This document shows positions 8,975 through 17,629 of a DNA stretch of 64,000 nt, piece after piece. The position numbers were made by a program, and so were the translations under genes. Source of the stretch: Candidatus Hydrogenedentes bacterium ADurb.Bin170 (GTDB lineage: Bacteria > Hydrogenedentota > Hydrogenedentia > Hydrogenedentales > CAITNO01); assembly GCA_002070275.1 (NCBI GenBank), contig MWCY01000001.1:1-64000 (forward strand), in the 5' to 3' direction. The notes below the pieces were generated by a model. It saw only the letters and a list, made by a program, of their open reading frames with translations, ran no database searches and was not told the DNA's origin. How positions within the stretch are numbered: position 1 is the stretch's first letter; every line of letters begins with the position of its first letter.

Positions 8975-9569
8975 AGGAGCGCAATTCCTTCTCAACAATT
9001 TTACGCAATTGTCTGCGTGCACGGAACATCCAGGTTTTTAAGGTGCCCAGAGGAATTTCCAGTGCCTGAGCGATCTCGTCATAACTGACCCCTTTAAGAT
9101 AATAAAGAGTGATCGCTGTTGCGTAATGGTTTGGAAGACGGGTGACACACTTGCGGATTCTTTCCCGCATGTCCGTTTCCTCCGGAAGCGGCGCCTTGTC
9201 GGCGATCAAATCCGAATCCCGGGCTTCCAGTGCTATTTCATTGCGTTTTTTCTTTTTATTGATTTCGGTGAGGCAGGTCGTGGAGGTGACGCGGTACATC
9301 CAGGTGGCAAAACTGCAGTCACCACGAAAGCCTTTGAGCAGCCGATATGCCTTGATGAAGGCTTCCTGTGCCATGTCTTCAGCGGAGCTTGTATCCCGCA
9401 TGTACCGGTACGCAACGTTGTACACCAGATGCTGGTGCCGACGAACCAGTTCCGAAAAGGCTTCGCGACTGCCTGACTGGCAGCTGCGCACCAGCTCTAT
9501 GTCGCTGACTTCTTCGAGCGAATCGGCATTGACGGCTAATCCGGTATCTAACACTGCTTCACGAGTCAT
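8967..9569 (-). CDS. ECF RNA polymerase sigma factor (RpoE-like)
   Basis: A 200-residue group 4 sigma factor. Region 2 (about 29-100) carries AFSELVRRHQHLVYNVAYRY, DMAQEAFIKAY and FATWMYRVTSTTCLTEI. Region 4 (about 145-195) carries the helix-turn-helix GVSYDEIAQALEIPLGTLKT and the following WMFRARRQLRK. The ATG overlaps the stop of the DUF4097 gene by 4 nt, and its own end overlaps the candidate anti-sigma gene. It probably directs transcription of envelope genes, including its own operon. Confidence 0.93.
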   Translation of the reverse strand: MTREAVLDTGLAVNADSLEEVSDIELVRSCQSGSREAFSELVRRHQHLVYNVAYRYMRDTSSAEDMAQEAFIKAYRLLKGFRGDCSFATWMYRVTSTTCLTEINKKKKRNEIALEARDSDLIADKAPLPEETDMRERIRKCVTRLPNHYATAITLYYLKGVSYDEIAQALEIPLGTLKTWMFRARRQLRKIVEKELRSYE

Positions 9570-10474
9570 GGCGTATTCCTTTGTATGACAATGCTTCCGT
9601 TCATGGAATTCATTGACACATTTGTGTAGCCGTCTCCGAGGGTTCCGTAAAGCTCACGGCGTTTAGGTCCGCCCGCAAGAACCATCGGCAGATCGGCACG
9701 AATGATCCCGCGCAGAGTGACAGCATTCACTTCTGCAGAGGGATTTTCCGGCATGACTAGTGTAATACTTCCGTTCAGTGAGGTCAAGTCGCAGGTAGTG
9801 ATTTCATTATCAAGAAGCGTTGTGAGAATATTTCCGGTTGTGGTGGAGGCCTGCAAAGTGCCCGATGTCAGACTTGTCTGGATACTTCCGTTAATGGTTT
9901 CCAGCGTACTTTCACCGCAACTTTTTTCAGTGTGAATTCTGCCGTTAATGGTTTTTATGCTCAGATCACCCCGGGCTTCGAGTACTTGAATATCCGCATT
10001 GTTCGCGGTTATGGATACGTTCCGGACGCCAGGAGAAACCCAGATGTTGCCGTTCGAGACTTCAAGAGACAGATCGGTGTCCTGAGGGACTTCTATGGTG
10101 TAATCCACACGAAGATCAATAGGATCCGGCCGTTTAATGGGCTCAGTCGTAAAGGTCGTCAGTTCTGGCGTTTCCTGAATTTGAAAAAGGGATGACAGGT
10201 ATTTTTCCAGAAGAACCTGCCCTTCGGCGGTGGCGGTATAGGCACGGATCCGTGCTTTGACCGCTATTTTTTTTGCCGAAACCGAGGAAGAAATTTGAGC
10301 GCTGCCATCGGCGTTGATCAGGCGGAATGCGGTCGCCGGTTCAAGGGAGAAAAAACGCTCCGTAGCGGCTTCAGGGCGGCAGACTTCCCGGGGTAGTCGT
10401 GGCGCAAGAATGCCCACACTGAAAATCTGGATTGCCACGGCAATCATGACCGCTATGGTAAAGTTTTTTTTCAT
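9566..10474 (-). CDS. DUF4097 family exported protein
   Basis: A 302-residue protein with an N-terminal hydrophobic segment (TIAVMIAVAIQIFSVGIL), so membrane-anchored or exported. The C-terminal 170 residues are a run of short beta strands of DUF4097 (putative adhesin) type: LEVSNGNIWVSPG, LSIKTINGRIHTEKS, TLETINGSIQT, DLTSLNGSITL, repeating an x-NGxI pattern that predicts a right-handed beta helix. It is the first gene of the sigma operon. DUF4097 genes are often found next to ECF sigma and anti-sigma genes, but usually downstream. Confidence 0.8.
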   Translation of the reverse strand: MKKNFTIAVMIAVAIQIFSVGILAPRLPREVCRPEAATERFFSLEPATAFRLINADGSAQISSSVSAKKIAVKARIRAYTATAEGQVLLEKYLSSLFQIQETPELTTFTTEPIKRPDPIDLRVDYTIEVPQDTDLSLEVSNGNIWVSPGVRNVSITANNADIQVLEARGDLSIKTINGRIHTEKSCGESTLETINGSIQTSLTSGTLQASTTTGNILTTLLDNEITTCDLTSLNGSITLVMPENPSAEVNAVTLRGIIRADLPMVLAGGPKRRELYGTLGDGYTNVSMNSMNGSIVIQRNTP

Positions 10475-10650
10475 GGAGTTGTGCTTGCTTTGAAGAATAT
10501 AAATGGCGCTGCGCCCGGGTAATAAGAAAAAAGACGCTGCATTAAAACACCTGTTACCAATGATTTCAACTGCCCTGACCTGAACATAAGACTTCCGTGC
10601 GGGCTTTCAGGTTTCATTCAGGCAGTATGCATCCCGGCACGGCGCTCAAA

Positions 10651-11967
10651 CTAACGCCGGTTTCCGGAGCGTGGCGCATTCCGATCAAGGAAATCCACTT
10701 CGTAAGTGTCTTCGAAAAGATAGACTGAAAAGTCGGATAACAGGGCGGCAACGGGAATGCTTTGTCCCTGATGAAGGGTAAAAGGATCATTTTCGTTGAT
10801 AAAATAAACCTGATAGGTACCCTGACCGACTTTAGCGGAAGAATTTCTTCCGGGGGCAAGCCGCATTTCCAGGCCGCCTTCCTCGGAAATCAGGGCAACT
10901 TTTAAGTTTGACTGGGTCGTGTTGTGGATGCGGATTTCATAGACACCTTCCCGAAGCCGCCGCTTGAATTCCGGCAGTTTTACTTTAGGGTGATAAGAGC
11001 GTTCAGAAGCACGGGCACCGGCTTCCGAACCCTGCGTTCGACTCCGCCGTGTAGAGCCGGACACGCTGACCCGGGACGGTTTTTCCTGAGCAGGCGTTCC
11101 CTCCGTGTCTGAGCTGCTCACTTCTGCAGTGCTTTCCTCCTGTTCCTCATATGTCGAAACCGATTCTTTTTCAGAGATTCGGGCGGGTTCTTTATCCTCA
11201 TGCACTGCCCCGGCAGGAGGGGAAGGCTCAACCTCAATTTCTCCCTCTCCTTTGCCCGGCTCCAGAATCATTCCTGATTTTCGTTTTAAAATTGAGTTTT
11301 CGAAGCGCCCCGTGATGCTGGAACCGCGCTCATCTGTCCATTTGTAGATTTTTACAGGCCCGGAGTTACTTGTCAGCGGTTGCGCATCCATCCCAATAAT
11401 AGCGAGCACTTCGTCGTAGCTCATTCCCGGTTGAATTTTTTCATAAAGCACCTTGTCAAAAGAGACAATATCCTCATCCTGTAACCCGCGGTACTCGTCG
11501 TCATTTTGCACGGCTGTTTTTCGGACAAGGATGCCATTTTCAAAACGCCCCATGAAACTCATGCCCGCATAGCTCCAACGGTAAACTACATTGTCCTGAT
11601 CGGTCCCGGCTATCACTACGCCGGGAGAGCCAAGGATAGAATGGATATCCTCATAAGTCATACCCGGTTTAATGTCCCCAGCTGTCTGAATACTCAGCTC
11701 AGGGGTTTCGGGAAGCACTGCCGGCTCTACGGCAGGCACAGCGAGAGCGCCCGGTGCCTGCGGTGTCTGGCTGCGGGATGCGCGAGGCGAGACCGGCGAC
11801 TGGTTTCGTGCGCCACGGGGTGAGTGAGGGGTCTGGCTGGCAGGGTCGCCGGAAGTGCCTTTGGAGCCAAAACAGGATCCGCAGCCTTGCAAAGAGGCGC
11901 TCACCATGACAGCGAGACTTGCGATACCGCAAAAAAAGAGCAAAGGTCTGAGGCATCTGGTTCGCAT
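10651..11967 (-). CDS. lipoprotein with two BamE/SmpA-like repeats
   Basis: 438 residues from the ATG at 11967, which has AAGGATG 6-12 nt upstream; an in-frame ATG at 11985 has no good site. A lipobox (LQGC) follows the hydrophobic signal. After a Ser/Pro-rich linker come two tandem repeats of about 70 residues. Each has the PGM(T/S)Y(E/D)(D/E) signature of SmpA/OmlA-like folds and ends in GRFEN(G/S)IL(V/K)RK. A 100-residue low-complexity acidic/Ser linker leads to a C-terminal beta domain. It is not a normal BamE, which has one short domain, so its function is unknown. Confidence 0.75.
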   Translation of the reverse strand: MRTRCLRPLLFFCGIASLAVMVSASLQGCGSCFGSKGTSGDPASQTPHSPRGARNQSPVSPRASRSQTPQAPGALAVPAVEPAVLPETPELSIQTAGDIKPGMTYEDIHSILGSPGVVIAGTDQDNVVYRWSYAGMSFMGRFENGILVRKTAVQNDDEYRGLQDEDIVSFDKVLYEKIQPGMSYDEVLAIIGMDAQPLTSNSGPVKIYKWTDERGSSITGRFENSILKRKSGMILEPGKGEGEIEVEPSPPAGAVHEDKEPARISEKESVSTYEEQEESTAEVSSSDTEGTPAQEKPSRVSVSGSTRRSRTQGSEAGARASERSYHPKVKLPEFKRRLREGVYEIRIHNTTQSNLKVALISEEGGLEMRLAPGRNSSAKVGQGTYQVYFINENDPFTLHQGQSIPVAALLSDFSVYLFEDTYEVDFLDRNAPRSGNRR

Positions 11968-12317
11968 GATTGGCATCCTTACCATCTGTAATGCTGAGCC
12001 TGCGGGTATATGCTGCAGATTGCTGCCGGCAGTCTGTCCGAGGCAGGGAAAATTGACTTGTCAACCCGGATTATGACATACTACACGTAATAACCTAAGT
12101 TATTTTAGGTCTTGAAAGCAAGAATTTTGCTTCCGGGGGAAAATCCTGTCTCATGCAGTGATCTGTATAGCAGGTTTTTTTGAAATCTTTAGTGATGCCA
12201 CTTCATAACACATCGGAAGCGATGCGCAAAAAAGTGGTTTAATAAAAAGACTCCGGCACGTGGCAGCTGGACTCTTATGTGTTTGACTGTCCATACAAAT
12301 GAAAGGAAGAACAAGCC
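11968..12317. other. intergenic region between the BamE-like gene and gap
   Basis: About 350 nt between divergent genes. The only element I can support is a candidate plus-strand promoter at 12053-12082. The 40 nt before gap include the ribosome-binding site AAAGGAAG. I see no structured RNA or open frame worth calling. Confidence 0.5.
12053..12082 (+). promoter_or_regulatory. candidate sigma70 promoter upstream of gap
   Basis: TTGACT at 12053-12058 and CATACT at 12077-12082 are separated by 18 nt. The implied leader of about 230 nt is long, so a second promoter nearer to gap is possible. Confidence 0.35.
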
Positions 12318-13316
12318 ATGGCAACTAAAGTTGGTATCAATGGATTCGGGCGCATTGGCCGTAACGTGTTCAAACTGCTCCTTGCCGACCCCGCATTTGA
12401 AGTGGTGGCAATTAATGACCTGACCAATGCCAAGACGCTGGCGCACCTGCTCAAATACGACAGTGTCCACGGCGTGTACGGCAAAGAAGTCAGTGCGAAA
12501 GACGATGCCATCGTAGTCGATGGAAAAGAAATCAAAGTGCTGGCAGTCCGCAATCCTGCCGACCTTCCCTGGGGTGAACTTGGTGTGGAACTCGTGCTTG
12601 AATCTACCGGTATTTTCCGCAGCAAAGAACAGTGCAACATGCACATTCAGGCCGGTGCCAAAAAAGTACTTCTCAGCGTTCCGCCGAAGGATGCTATTGA
12701 CGCCGTTATCGTAGTCGGCGTGAATGATGATACGCTGAAGAGCACAGACTGTATCGTATCCAACGCCAGCTGCACCACCAACTGCCTTGCTCCCGTAGCC
12801 AAAGTTCTCCATGAGAACTTCGGAATCAAGCGCGGTCTCATGACCACTATCCACGCCTACACCAATGACCAGGCTGTTCTGGATCTGCCCCACAGCGACC
12901 TTCGCCGTGCCCGTGCCGCTGCGCATTCCATTATCCCCACCTCCACCGGTGCCGCCCGTGCCGTCGGTCAGGTTCTGCCCGCCCTTAACGGCAAACTTGA
13001 CGGTATGGCGATGCGTGTCCCCGTGATCAACGGCAGCGTTGTTGATCTGGTGGCTGAGCTCGAAAAACCGGCAACCAAAGATGAAATCAATGCGGCGATC
13101 AAGGCTGCTGCCGAAGGTGCGCTGAAAGGCGTGCTTCAGTACACCGCCGATCCCATCGTGTCCTGCGACATTATCGGCAATCCCCATTCCTCCATCTTCG
13201 ATTCGCTGGAAACGACTGTGATGGGTGGCGACTTCATTAAAATCGTGTCCTGGTACGACAACGAGTGGGGTTATTCCAACCGCTGTCTGGACCTCTTCAA
13301 AATGATGGCGTCCTGA
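12318..13316 (+). CDS. gap: glyceraldehyde-3-phosphate dehydrogenase, type I
   Basis: This enzyme oxidises glyceraldehyde 3-phosphate to 1,3-bisphosphoglycerate in glycolysis. The 332-residue protein begins with the NAD-binding loop [13 protein letters not shown] (8-20). The catalytic cysteine is C152 in [13 protein letters not shown]. The C-terminal [15 protein letters not shown] is the family signature. The ribosome-binding site AAGGAAG is 10 nt upstream. pgk follows after about 90 nt that contain a strong hairpin, so the two steps of lower glycolysis are adjacent and probably co-regulated. Confidence 0.97.
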   Translation: MATKVGINGFGRIGRNVFKLLLADPAFEVVAINDLTNAKTLAHLLKYDSVHGVYGKEVSAKDDAIVVDGKEIKVLAVRNPADLPWGELGVELVLESTGIFRSKEQCNMHIQAGAKKVLLSVPPKDAIDAVIVVGVNDDTLKSTDCIVSNASCTTNCLAPVAKVLHENFGIKRGLMTTIHAYTNDQAVLDLPHSDLRRARAAAHSIIPTSTGAARAVGQVLPALNGKLDGMAMRVPVINGSVVDLVAELEKPATKDEINAAIKAAAEGALKGVLQYTADPIVSCDIIGNPHSSIFDSLETTVMGGDFIKIVSWYDNEWGYSNRCLDLFKMMAS

Positions 13317-13338
13317 TTCTGTTGTGATGTAATTTTCT

Positions 13339-13380
13339 ATCGAGGCCGCACAGCAATGGCGGCCTCGATTCTTACAAAAA
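13339..13380 (+). terminator. hairpin between gap and pgk
   Basis: A perfect 11-bp inverted repeat: 13339-13349 pairs with 13359-13369 around a 9-nt loop. Only two T residues follow, so it may be an attenuator or mRNA-stabilising element rather than a full terminator. Confidence 0.6.
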
Positions 13381-13403
13381 AGCATAGGGAAAGTGATACT
13401 GCA

Positions 13404-14684
13404 ATGAACAAACTTAGAATCGATGAAGTTGCTCATGCCGGAAAAACGGTTTTGATGCGTGTTGATTTTAATGTGCCGCAAAATGCGGATGGTTCGGTGC
13501 GAAATGATATGCGCATCCGTGCCGCACTCAAAAGTATCCAATATGTGCGGGATCAGGGCGGCAAACTCGTACTTATGTCCCATCTCGGCCGCCCCGGCGA
13601 TGTGGCAAAGGCGGAGACGCAGGAAGAAAAGGACGAGATTCAGCGCAAAAATGAGTTGCTGAAAATGGATCCTGTTGCAGCGAAACTGTCCGAATTGCTG
13701 GGTGCGCCGGTTAAAAAACTGGATGCCTGTGTGGGGCCTGAGGTGGAGGCAGCTATTGCCGCCATGAACCCCGGCGATGTGGTGCTTCTTGAAAACACAC
13801 GGTTCTACGGCAAAAAAGAAACGAAAAATGATCCGGAGTTTGCGCAGCAGCTGGCAAAACTCGGAGATCTTTATGTCTCTGATGCGTTTGGAACGGTGCA
13901 TCGTGCCCACGCATCTACCGAGGGCGTGGCGCATTACCTTCCCACAAGTGTTGCCGGTTTCCTGGTTGCCAAAGAAATTGAGTACTTCAGCAAGGTGCTG
14001 GACAATCCCGAACGCCCGCTCGTGGCTATTCTCGGCGGCGCAAAAGTGTCCGATAAAATCACTGTCATCGAAAATCTTTTAAATCTCGTCGATACGCTCC
14101 TCATCGGCGGTGGCATGGCTTATACCTTCCTCAAAGCCAAAGGTTATGAAATCGGCAAATCTATTCTGGACAAGGACGGAATTGATGTTGCGAAAAAAGT
14201 GCTCGCTCTTGCCGAAGAAAAAGGCGTGAAATTGCAGCTGCCTGTGGATATTGTTGTGGCGGATGCTTTTGCTGATAATGCCAACACACAGATTGTAGGC
14301 ATTGATGCCATTCCGGCAGATTGGGAAGGGCTTGATATCGGTCCGAAGACAATCGCTCTTTTCTGCGACGTCATTCAGCAAGCCAAAACAGTGGTATGGA
14401 ACGGGCCTCTGGGCGTTTTTGAAATGCCCTCCTTTGTAAAAGGAACCCGTGCTGTTGCAGATGCGCTGGCAGAGAGCCCCGACGTAACCAGCATTATTGG
14501 CGGCGGTGATACGGCCGCAGCGGTGATCCAATTCGGACTTGCCGAAAAAATGTCTCATGTGTCTACCGGCGGCGGTGCTTCTCTGGAGATGCTGGAAGGG
14601 AAAACGCTTCCCGGTCTGGCAGCTCTTTCCGATAAGCCCGAATCCGGGAGCTGTTCCGGCTGTTGCTCCTGTCAGAAATCGTAA
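13404..14684 (+). CDS. pgk: phosphoglycerate kinase
   Basis: PGK transfers the acyl phosphate of 1,3-bisphosphoglycerate to ADP. The protein has 426 residues from the ATG at 13404; a possible upstream ATG at 13356 lies in the loop of the gap-pgk hairpin and is rejected. Landmarks are [39 protein letters not shown] and, near the C-terminus, [11 protein letters not shown] and [13 protein letters not shown]. Two oddities: a charged insert after SHLGRPGD ([14 protein letters not shown]), and a C-terminal tail with four cysteines ([11 protein letters not shown]) that standard PGKs lack. Confidence 0.97.
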   Translation: MNKLRIDEVAHAGKTVLMRVDFNVPQNADGSVRNDMRIRAALKSIQYVRDQGGKLVLMSHLGRPGDVAKAETQEEKDEIQRKNELLKMDPVAAKLSELLGAPVKKLDACVGPEVEAAIAAMNPGDVVLLENTRFYGKKETKNDPEFAQQLAKLGDLYVSDAFGTVHRAHASTEGVAHYLPTSVAGFLVAKEIEYFSKVLDNPERPLVAILGGAKVSDKITVIENLLNLVDTLLIGGGMAYTFLKAKGYEIGKSILDKDGIDVAKKVLALAEEKGVKLQLPVDIVVADAFADNANTQIVGIDAIPADWEGLDIGPKTIALFCDVIQQAKTVVWNGPLGVFEMPSFVKGTRAVADALAESPDVTSIIGGGDTAAAVIQFGLAEKMSHVSTGGGASLEMLEGKTLPGLAALSDKPESGSCSGCCSCQKS

Positions 14685-14699
14685 CAGACCGCGGAAACA

Positions 14700-14708
14700 T
14701 GGTATACT
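14700..14708 (+). promoter_or_regulatory. candidate extended -10 promoter for rpsO-pnp
   Basis: TGG followed by TATACT (14703-14708) forms an extended -10 element just after the pgk stop. No good -35 hexamer is seen. It would give a leader of about 137 nt. Confidence 0.4.
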
Positions 14709-14713
14709 TTACT

Positions 14714-14850
14714 TACTGAAAATAAAGGCATAAGGCCTGAATGCATAAAGAGATCTGAAAGGGTCTTCAAACAAGTTACCCGCGACTCGGCCGGACGGTT
14801 CACCGGCGCCGTGCCTGGAGCGGGCGGATTAACAGGAAAGGTGAATTTCA
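14714..14850 (+). promoter_or_regulatory. structured rpsO leader, possible S15 autoregulatory element
   Basis: The leader is GC-rich and foldable. CCCGC (14779-14783) pairs with GCGGG (14820-14824), enclosing a second stem in which GCCGG (14790-14794) pairs with CCGGC (14803-14807). The ribosome-binding site GGAAAGG lies 3' of the closed stem. S15 commonly represses its own mRNA by binding such leader folds. Function here is inferred. Confidence 0.45.
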
Positions 14851-15120
14851 ATGTCTCTGAAAAAAGAAGAAAAACAAACGCTTATTAAAGAACATGGCGG
14901 TTCTGATAAAGACACCGGCTCTGTGGAAGTGCAGGTGGCTATTTTTACCGAGAGGATTAATCAGCTGAACGAACATTTGCGCCAGCATCCCAAGGATCAT
15001 GCGTGCCGGCGCGGGCTGCTGCGCCTGGTCGGCAAGCGGCGGAATCTGCTGACCTATGTCGCCAATAATGACGTAGAGCGCTATCGTGCGCTGATTGCTA
15101 AATTGGGCCTGCGTAAGTAA
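14851..15120 (+). CDS. rpsO: 30S ribosomal protein S15
   Basis: A primary 16S rRNA-binding protein of the small subunit platform, at the usual 89 residues. Family residues are visible: [19 protein letters not shown] and [26 protein letters not shown], with a terminal [12 protein letters not shown]. The ribosome-binding site GGAAAGG is about 9 nt upstream. The order rpsO-pnp is conserved in many bacteria, and the structured leader suggests autogenous control. Confidence 0.98.
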   Translation: MSLKKEEKQTLIKEHGGSDKDTGSVEVQVAIFTERINQLNEHLRQHPKDHACRRGLLRLVGKRRNLLTYVANNDVERYRALIAKLGLRK

Positions 15121-15261
15121 CTCCTTCAGGAGAATGTGCGCAGCCGATGCGGGTATTGAATTGTACGGGGTCTCATGCGTCTCCTCCATGCCTCCGAAAC
15201 GGCGATTGGTTCAGCCGGTATTACTAAAGAAGCGATGAAGTCGCAAAAGGATGAAAAAAAG

Positions 15262-17559
15262 ATGTTAAAAACAGCATCAGTGGATGTTGGCACGGAAAAA
15301 ATGACGTTTGAGACAGGGCGTGTTGCCAAGCAGGCGCACGGCGCCGTAATCTGTCGCAGCGGTGATACGATGGTTCTTTCCGCCGTGACTGTGGCGCCGG
15401 ATATGCGGGATGGTCAGGACTTTTTCCCTCTAACGGTAGATTATCGTGAGAAATTCTATGCGGTAGGTCAGATTCCCGGAAATTTTTTCCGCCGGGAATC
15501 GCGTCCGTCAGAGCGGGAGATTTTGGTCTGCCGTATGACAGACCGCCCCTTACGCCCCCTCTTTCCTAAAAACTTCCTCAATGAGGTGATGGTTTGTCAG
15601 ACCGTCCTTTCCGCAGACAATGTTAACAATCCTGATGTGCTCTCTATTAATGCTGCCTCTGCAGCCCTGCACATTTCGAAAATCCCCCTTCTTGAGCCCG
15701 TGGGCGCTGTCAGGGTCGGTTGTCTGGATGGCGTGCTGACAGCAAATCCAGCCATGGAAGAGATGAAGAAGAGCACGCTTGATATTGTTGTTGCCGGAAC
15801 CCGTGATTCGATCTGCATGGTGGAAGGTCAGGCGAACGAAGTATCTGAGCTTTTCATGGTTGAGGCGCTCGAATTTGCACACGGGCATATTCGCAATATT
15901 ATCGCTGCCATCGATGCGCTTCGGGAAGCCGCCGGTGTGGAAAAAATGCCGGTGCCCGAGGATGAGCAGCCGCCGGAACTGGTCGCCGAAATTGAAACGC
16001 TTGCTGCGAAGAGACTGGGCGATGCCCTGGCCATCAAAGAAAAGCAAGTGCGGCTGGATACCATTGATGCTTTAAAATCTGAAATTGAAGCAACGCTTCT
16101 CGAAAAATACGGCGAAGAATGGGGTGCGACTTTTGGGGCTGCCGCCGGAGAAATTTTCAACGATCTGAAAAAACGGATCATGCGGCAGGCCGTAATCGAC
16201 ACCAATATCCGCATGGATGGTCGCCGGTTGGATGAAATCAGGCAGATTACCATTGAACTGGATATTCTGCCTCGCGCGCATGGCAGTGTGCTTTTTACAC
16301 GCGGGGAAACTCAGGCGCTCGTCGTTACCACACTGGGAACCAGTCGGGATGAAATGCGGCTGGATGAACTGACCGGAGATGAGTTCCGGCGGTTTTTCCT
16401 GCACTACAACTTTCCTGCCTGGTCGGTGGGCGAAGTGCGACGTATTTCCGGTCCCGGCCGCCGTGAAGTCGGGCACGGTAAACTTGCCGAGCGTGCTCTG
16501 GAACCCATGCTTCCTTTCCTGCAGGAAAAAGATGAGGAAACAGTCCAGGAAAATGAAATTCATTTTCCCTATACTGTCCGCATTGTCTCTGATATTACCG
16601 AAAGCAATGGCTCCAGCTCTATGGCAACGGTTTGCGGCGGCTCGCTCAGCATGATGGCAGCCGGCGTTCCTGTAACCAATTCGGTGGCGGGCATTGCTAT
16701 GGGCATGATCAAGGAAGGGAATGAAGTCCGTATTCTCTCTGACATTCTGGGTGACGAGGACCATTTGGGTGATATGGACTTTAAAGTCTGCGGAACCTCC
16801 AAAGGGATTACCGCTTTCCAAATGGACACCAAGATTAAAGGGCTGTCCCGGGAAGTGATGGAGCAGGCTCTTGAGCAGGCACGGGCAGGTCGCGCCCACA
16901 TATTGAGTATTATGGAATCAGCCCTGGCTGCTCCGCGTGAAGACATGTCGCCCTATGCGCCGCGGATTTTCACCATCACCATCCATCCCGACAAGATTCG
17001 CGAGGTGATTGGACCCGGTGGCAAGGTTATCAGGCAGATTCAGGCAGAAACCGGCGCCGAAATCGAAATCGAAGATGACGGTACAGTTAATATCGCCGCT
17101 ACCAACAAAGAAGATGCCGACGCCGCTATTGACTTTATCCGCGAGATCGTTGCTGAAGTCGAAGTAGGCAAGATTTATCACGGTCGTGTTACGCGCATCA
17201 TGAACTTTGGCGCTTTCTGTACCGTTATCGGAAGTAAAGAAGGCCTGGTTCATATTTCCGAGTTGGCAGATTATCGGGTTCACAATGTGACGGATGTGGT
17301 GAATGTGGGCGATGAAATTGATGTGAAAGTTCTCGAAATCGACTCCATGGGCAGAGTGAACTTGTCCAAAATCGCCGCAGATCGGGAATTGGATCAGGTG
17401 CAGCCTGCCCCCGAAGGCTATTTTGAGCAGCGCGGTGGCGGAGAACAGCGCGACAACCGCGGTGGTCGCGGGGGCGGCGATCGCCGTGACCGCAATGATG
17501 GCGGACGACGGGGCGGCCCTTCCAGAGGGCGCAGAAATGATCGTTCCGACCGTGATTGA
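15262..17559 (+). CDS. pnp: polyribonucleotide nucleotidyltransferase (PNPase)
   Basis: PNPase degrades RNA 3' to 5' using phosphate. An ATG at 15262 (765 residues), with AAAAGGA about 10 nt upstream, fits the family start near LKTASVDVGTEKMTFETGR; in-frame starts at 15235 and 15175 are possible. Order of domains: first RNase PH core, helical domain, second RNase PH core (DIVVAG to GTSKGITAFQMD), KH (IREVIGPGGKVIRQIQAETG) and S1 (GKIYHGRVTRIMNFGAF). The last 45 residues form an Arg/Gly-rich tail unusual in bacterial PNPases. A strong terminator follows. Confidence 0.96.
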   Translation: MLKTASVDVGTEKMTFETGRVAKQAHGAVICRSGDTMVLSAVTVAPDMRDGQDFFPLTVDYREKFYAVGQIPGNFFRRESRPSEREILVCRMTDRPLRPLFPKNFLNEVMVCQTVLSADNVNNPDVLSINAASAALHISKIPLLEPVGAVRVGCLDGVLTANPAMEEMKKSTLDIVVAGTRDSICMVEGQANEVSELFMVEALEFAHGHIRNIIAAIDALREAAGVEKMPVPEDEQPPELVAEIETLAAKRLGDALAIKEKQVRLDTIDALKSEIEATLLEKYGEEWGATFGAAAGEIFNDLKKRIMRQAVIDTNIRMDGRRLDEIRQITIELDILPRAHGSVLFTRGETQALVVTTLGTSRDEMRLDELTGDEFRRFFLHYNFPAWSVGEVRRISGPGRREVGHGKLAERALEPMLPFLQEKDEETVQENEIHFPYTVRIVSDITESNGSSSMATVCGGSLSMMAAGVPVTNSVAGIAMGMIKEGNEVRILSDILGDEDHLGDMDFKVCGTSKGITAFQMDTKIKGLSREVMEQALEQARAGRAHILSIMESALAAPREDMSPYAPRIFTITIHPDKIREVIGPGGKVIRQIQAETGAEIEIEDDGTVNIAATNKEDADAAIDFIREIVAEVEVGKIYHGRVTRIMNFGAFCTVIGSKEGLVHISELADYRVHNVTDVVNVGDEIDVKVLEIDSMGRVNLSKIAADRELDQVQPAPEGYFEQRGGGEQRDNRGGRGGGDRRDRNDGGRRGGPSRGRRNDRSDRD

Positions 17560-17580
17560 TTTCTGATTTCAAAATTATGT

Positions 17581-17614
17581 AAAGTTGCCGTTCCCATGCG
17601 GCAACTTTTTTTTG
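17581..17614 (+). terminator. rho-independent terminator after pnp
   Basis: A perfect 10-bp stem (17581-17590 with 17599-17608), an 8-nt loop and a run of eight T residues (17606-17613). This is a textbook intrinsic terminator that separates pnp from the M16 peptidase gene. Confidence 0.9.
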
Positions 17615-17629
17615 TAGGAAAAACAGGCT

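Noticed and set aside
12189-13934. 581-residue minus-strand frame opposite gap and pgk
   Set aside because: It lies entirely antisense to two strongly conserved genes; its residues are His/Phe-rich as expected for a shadow frame.
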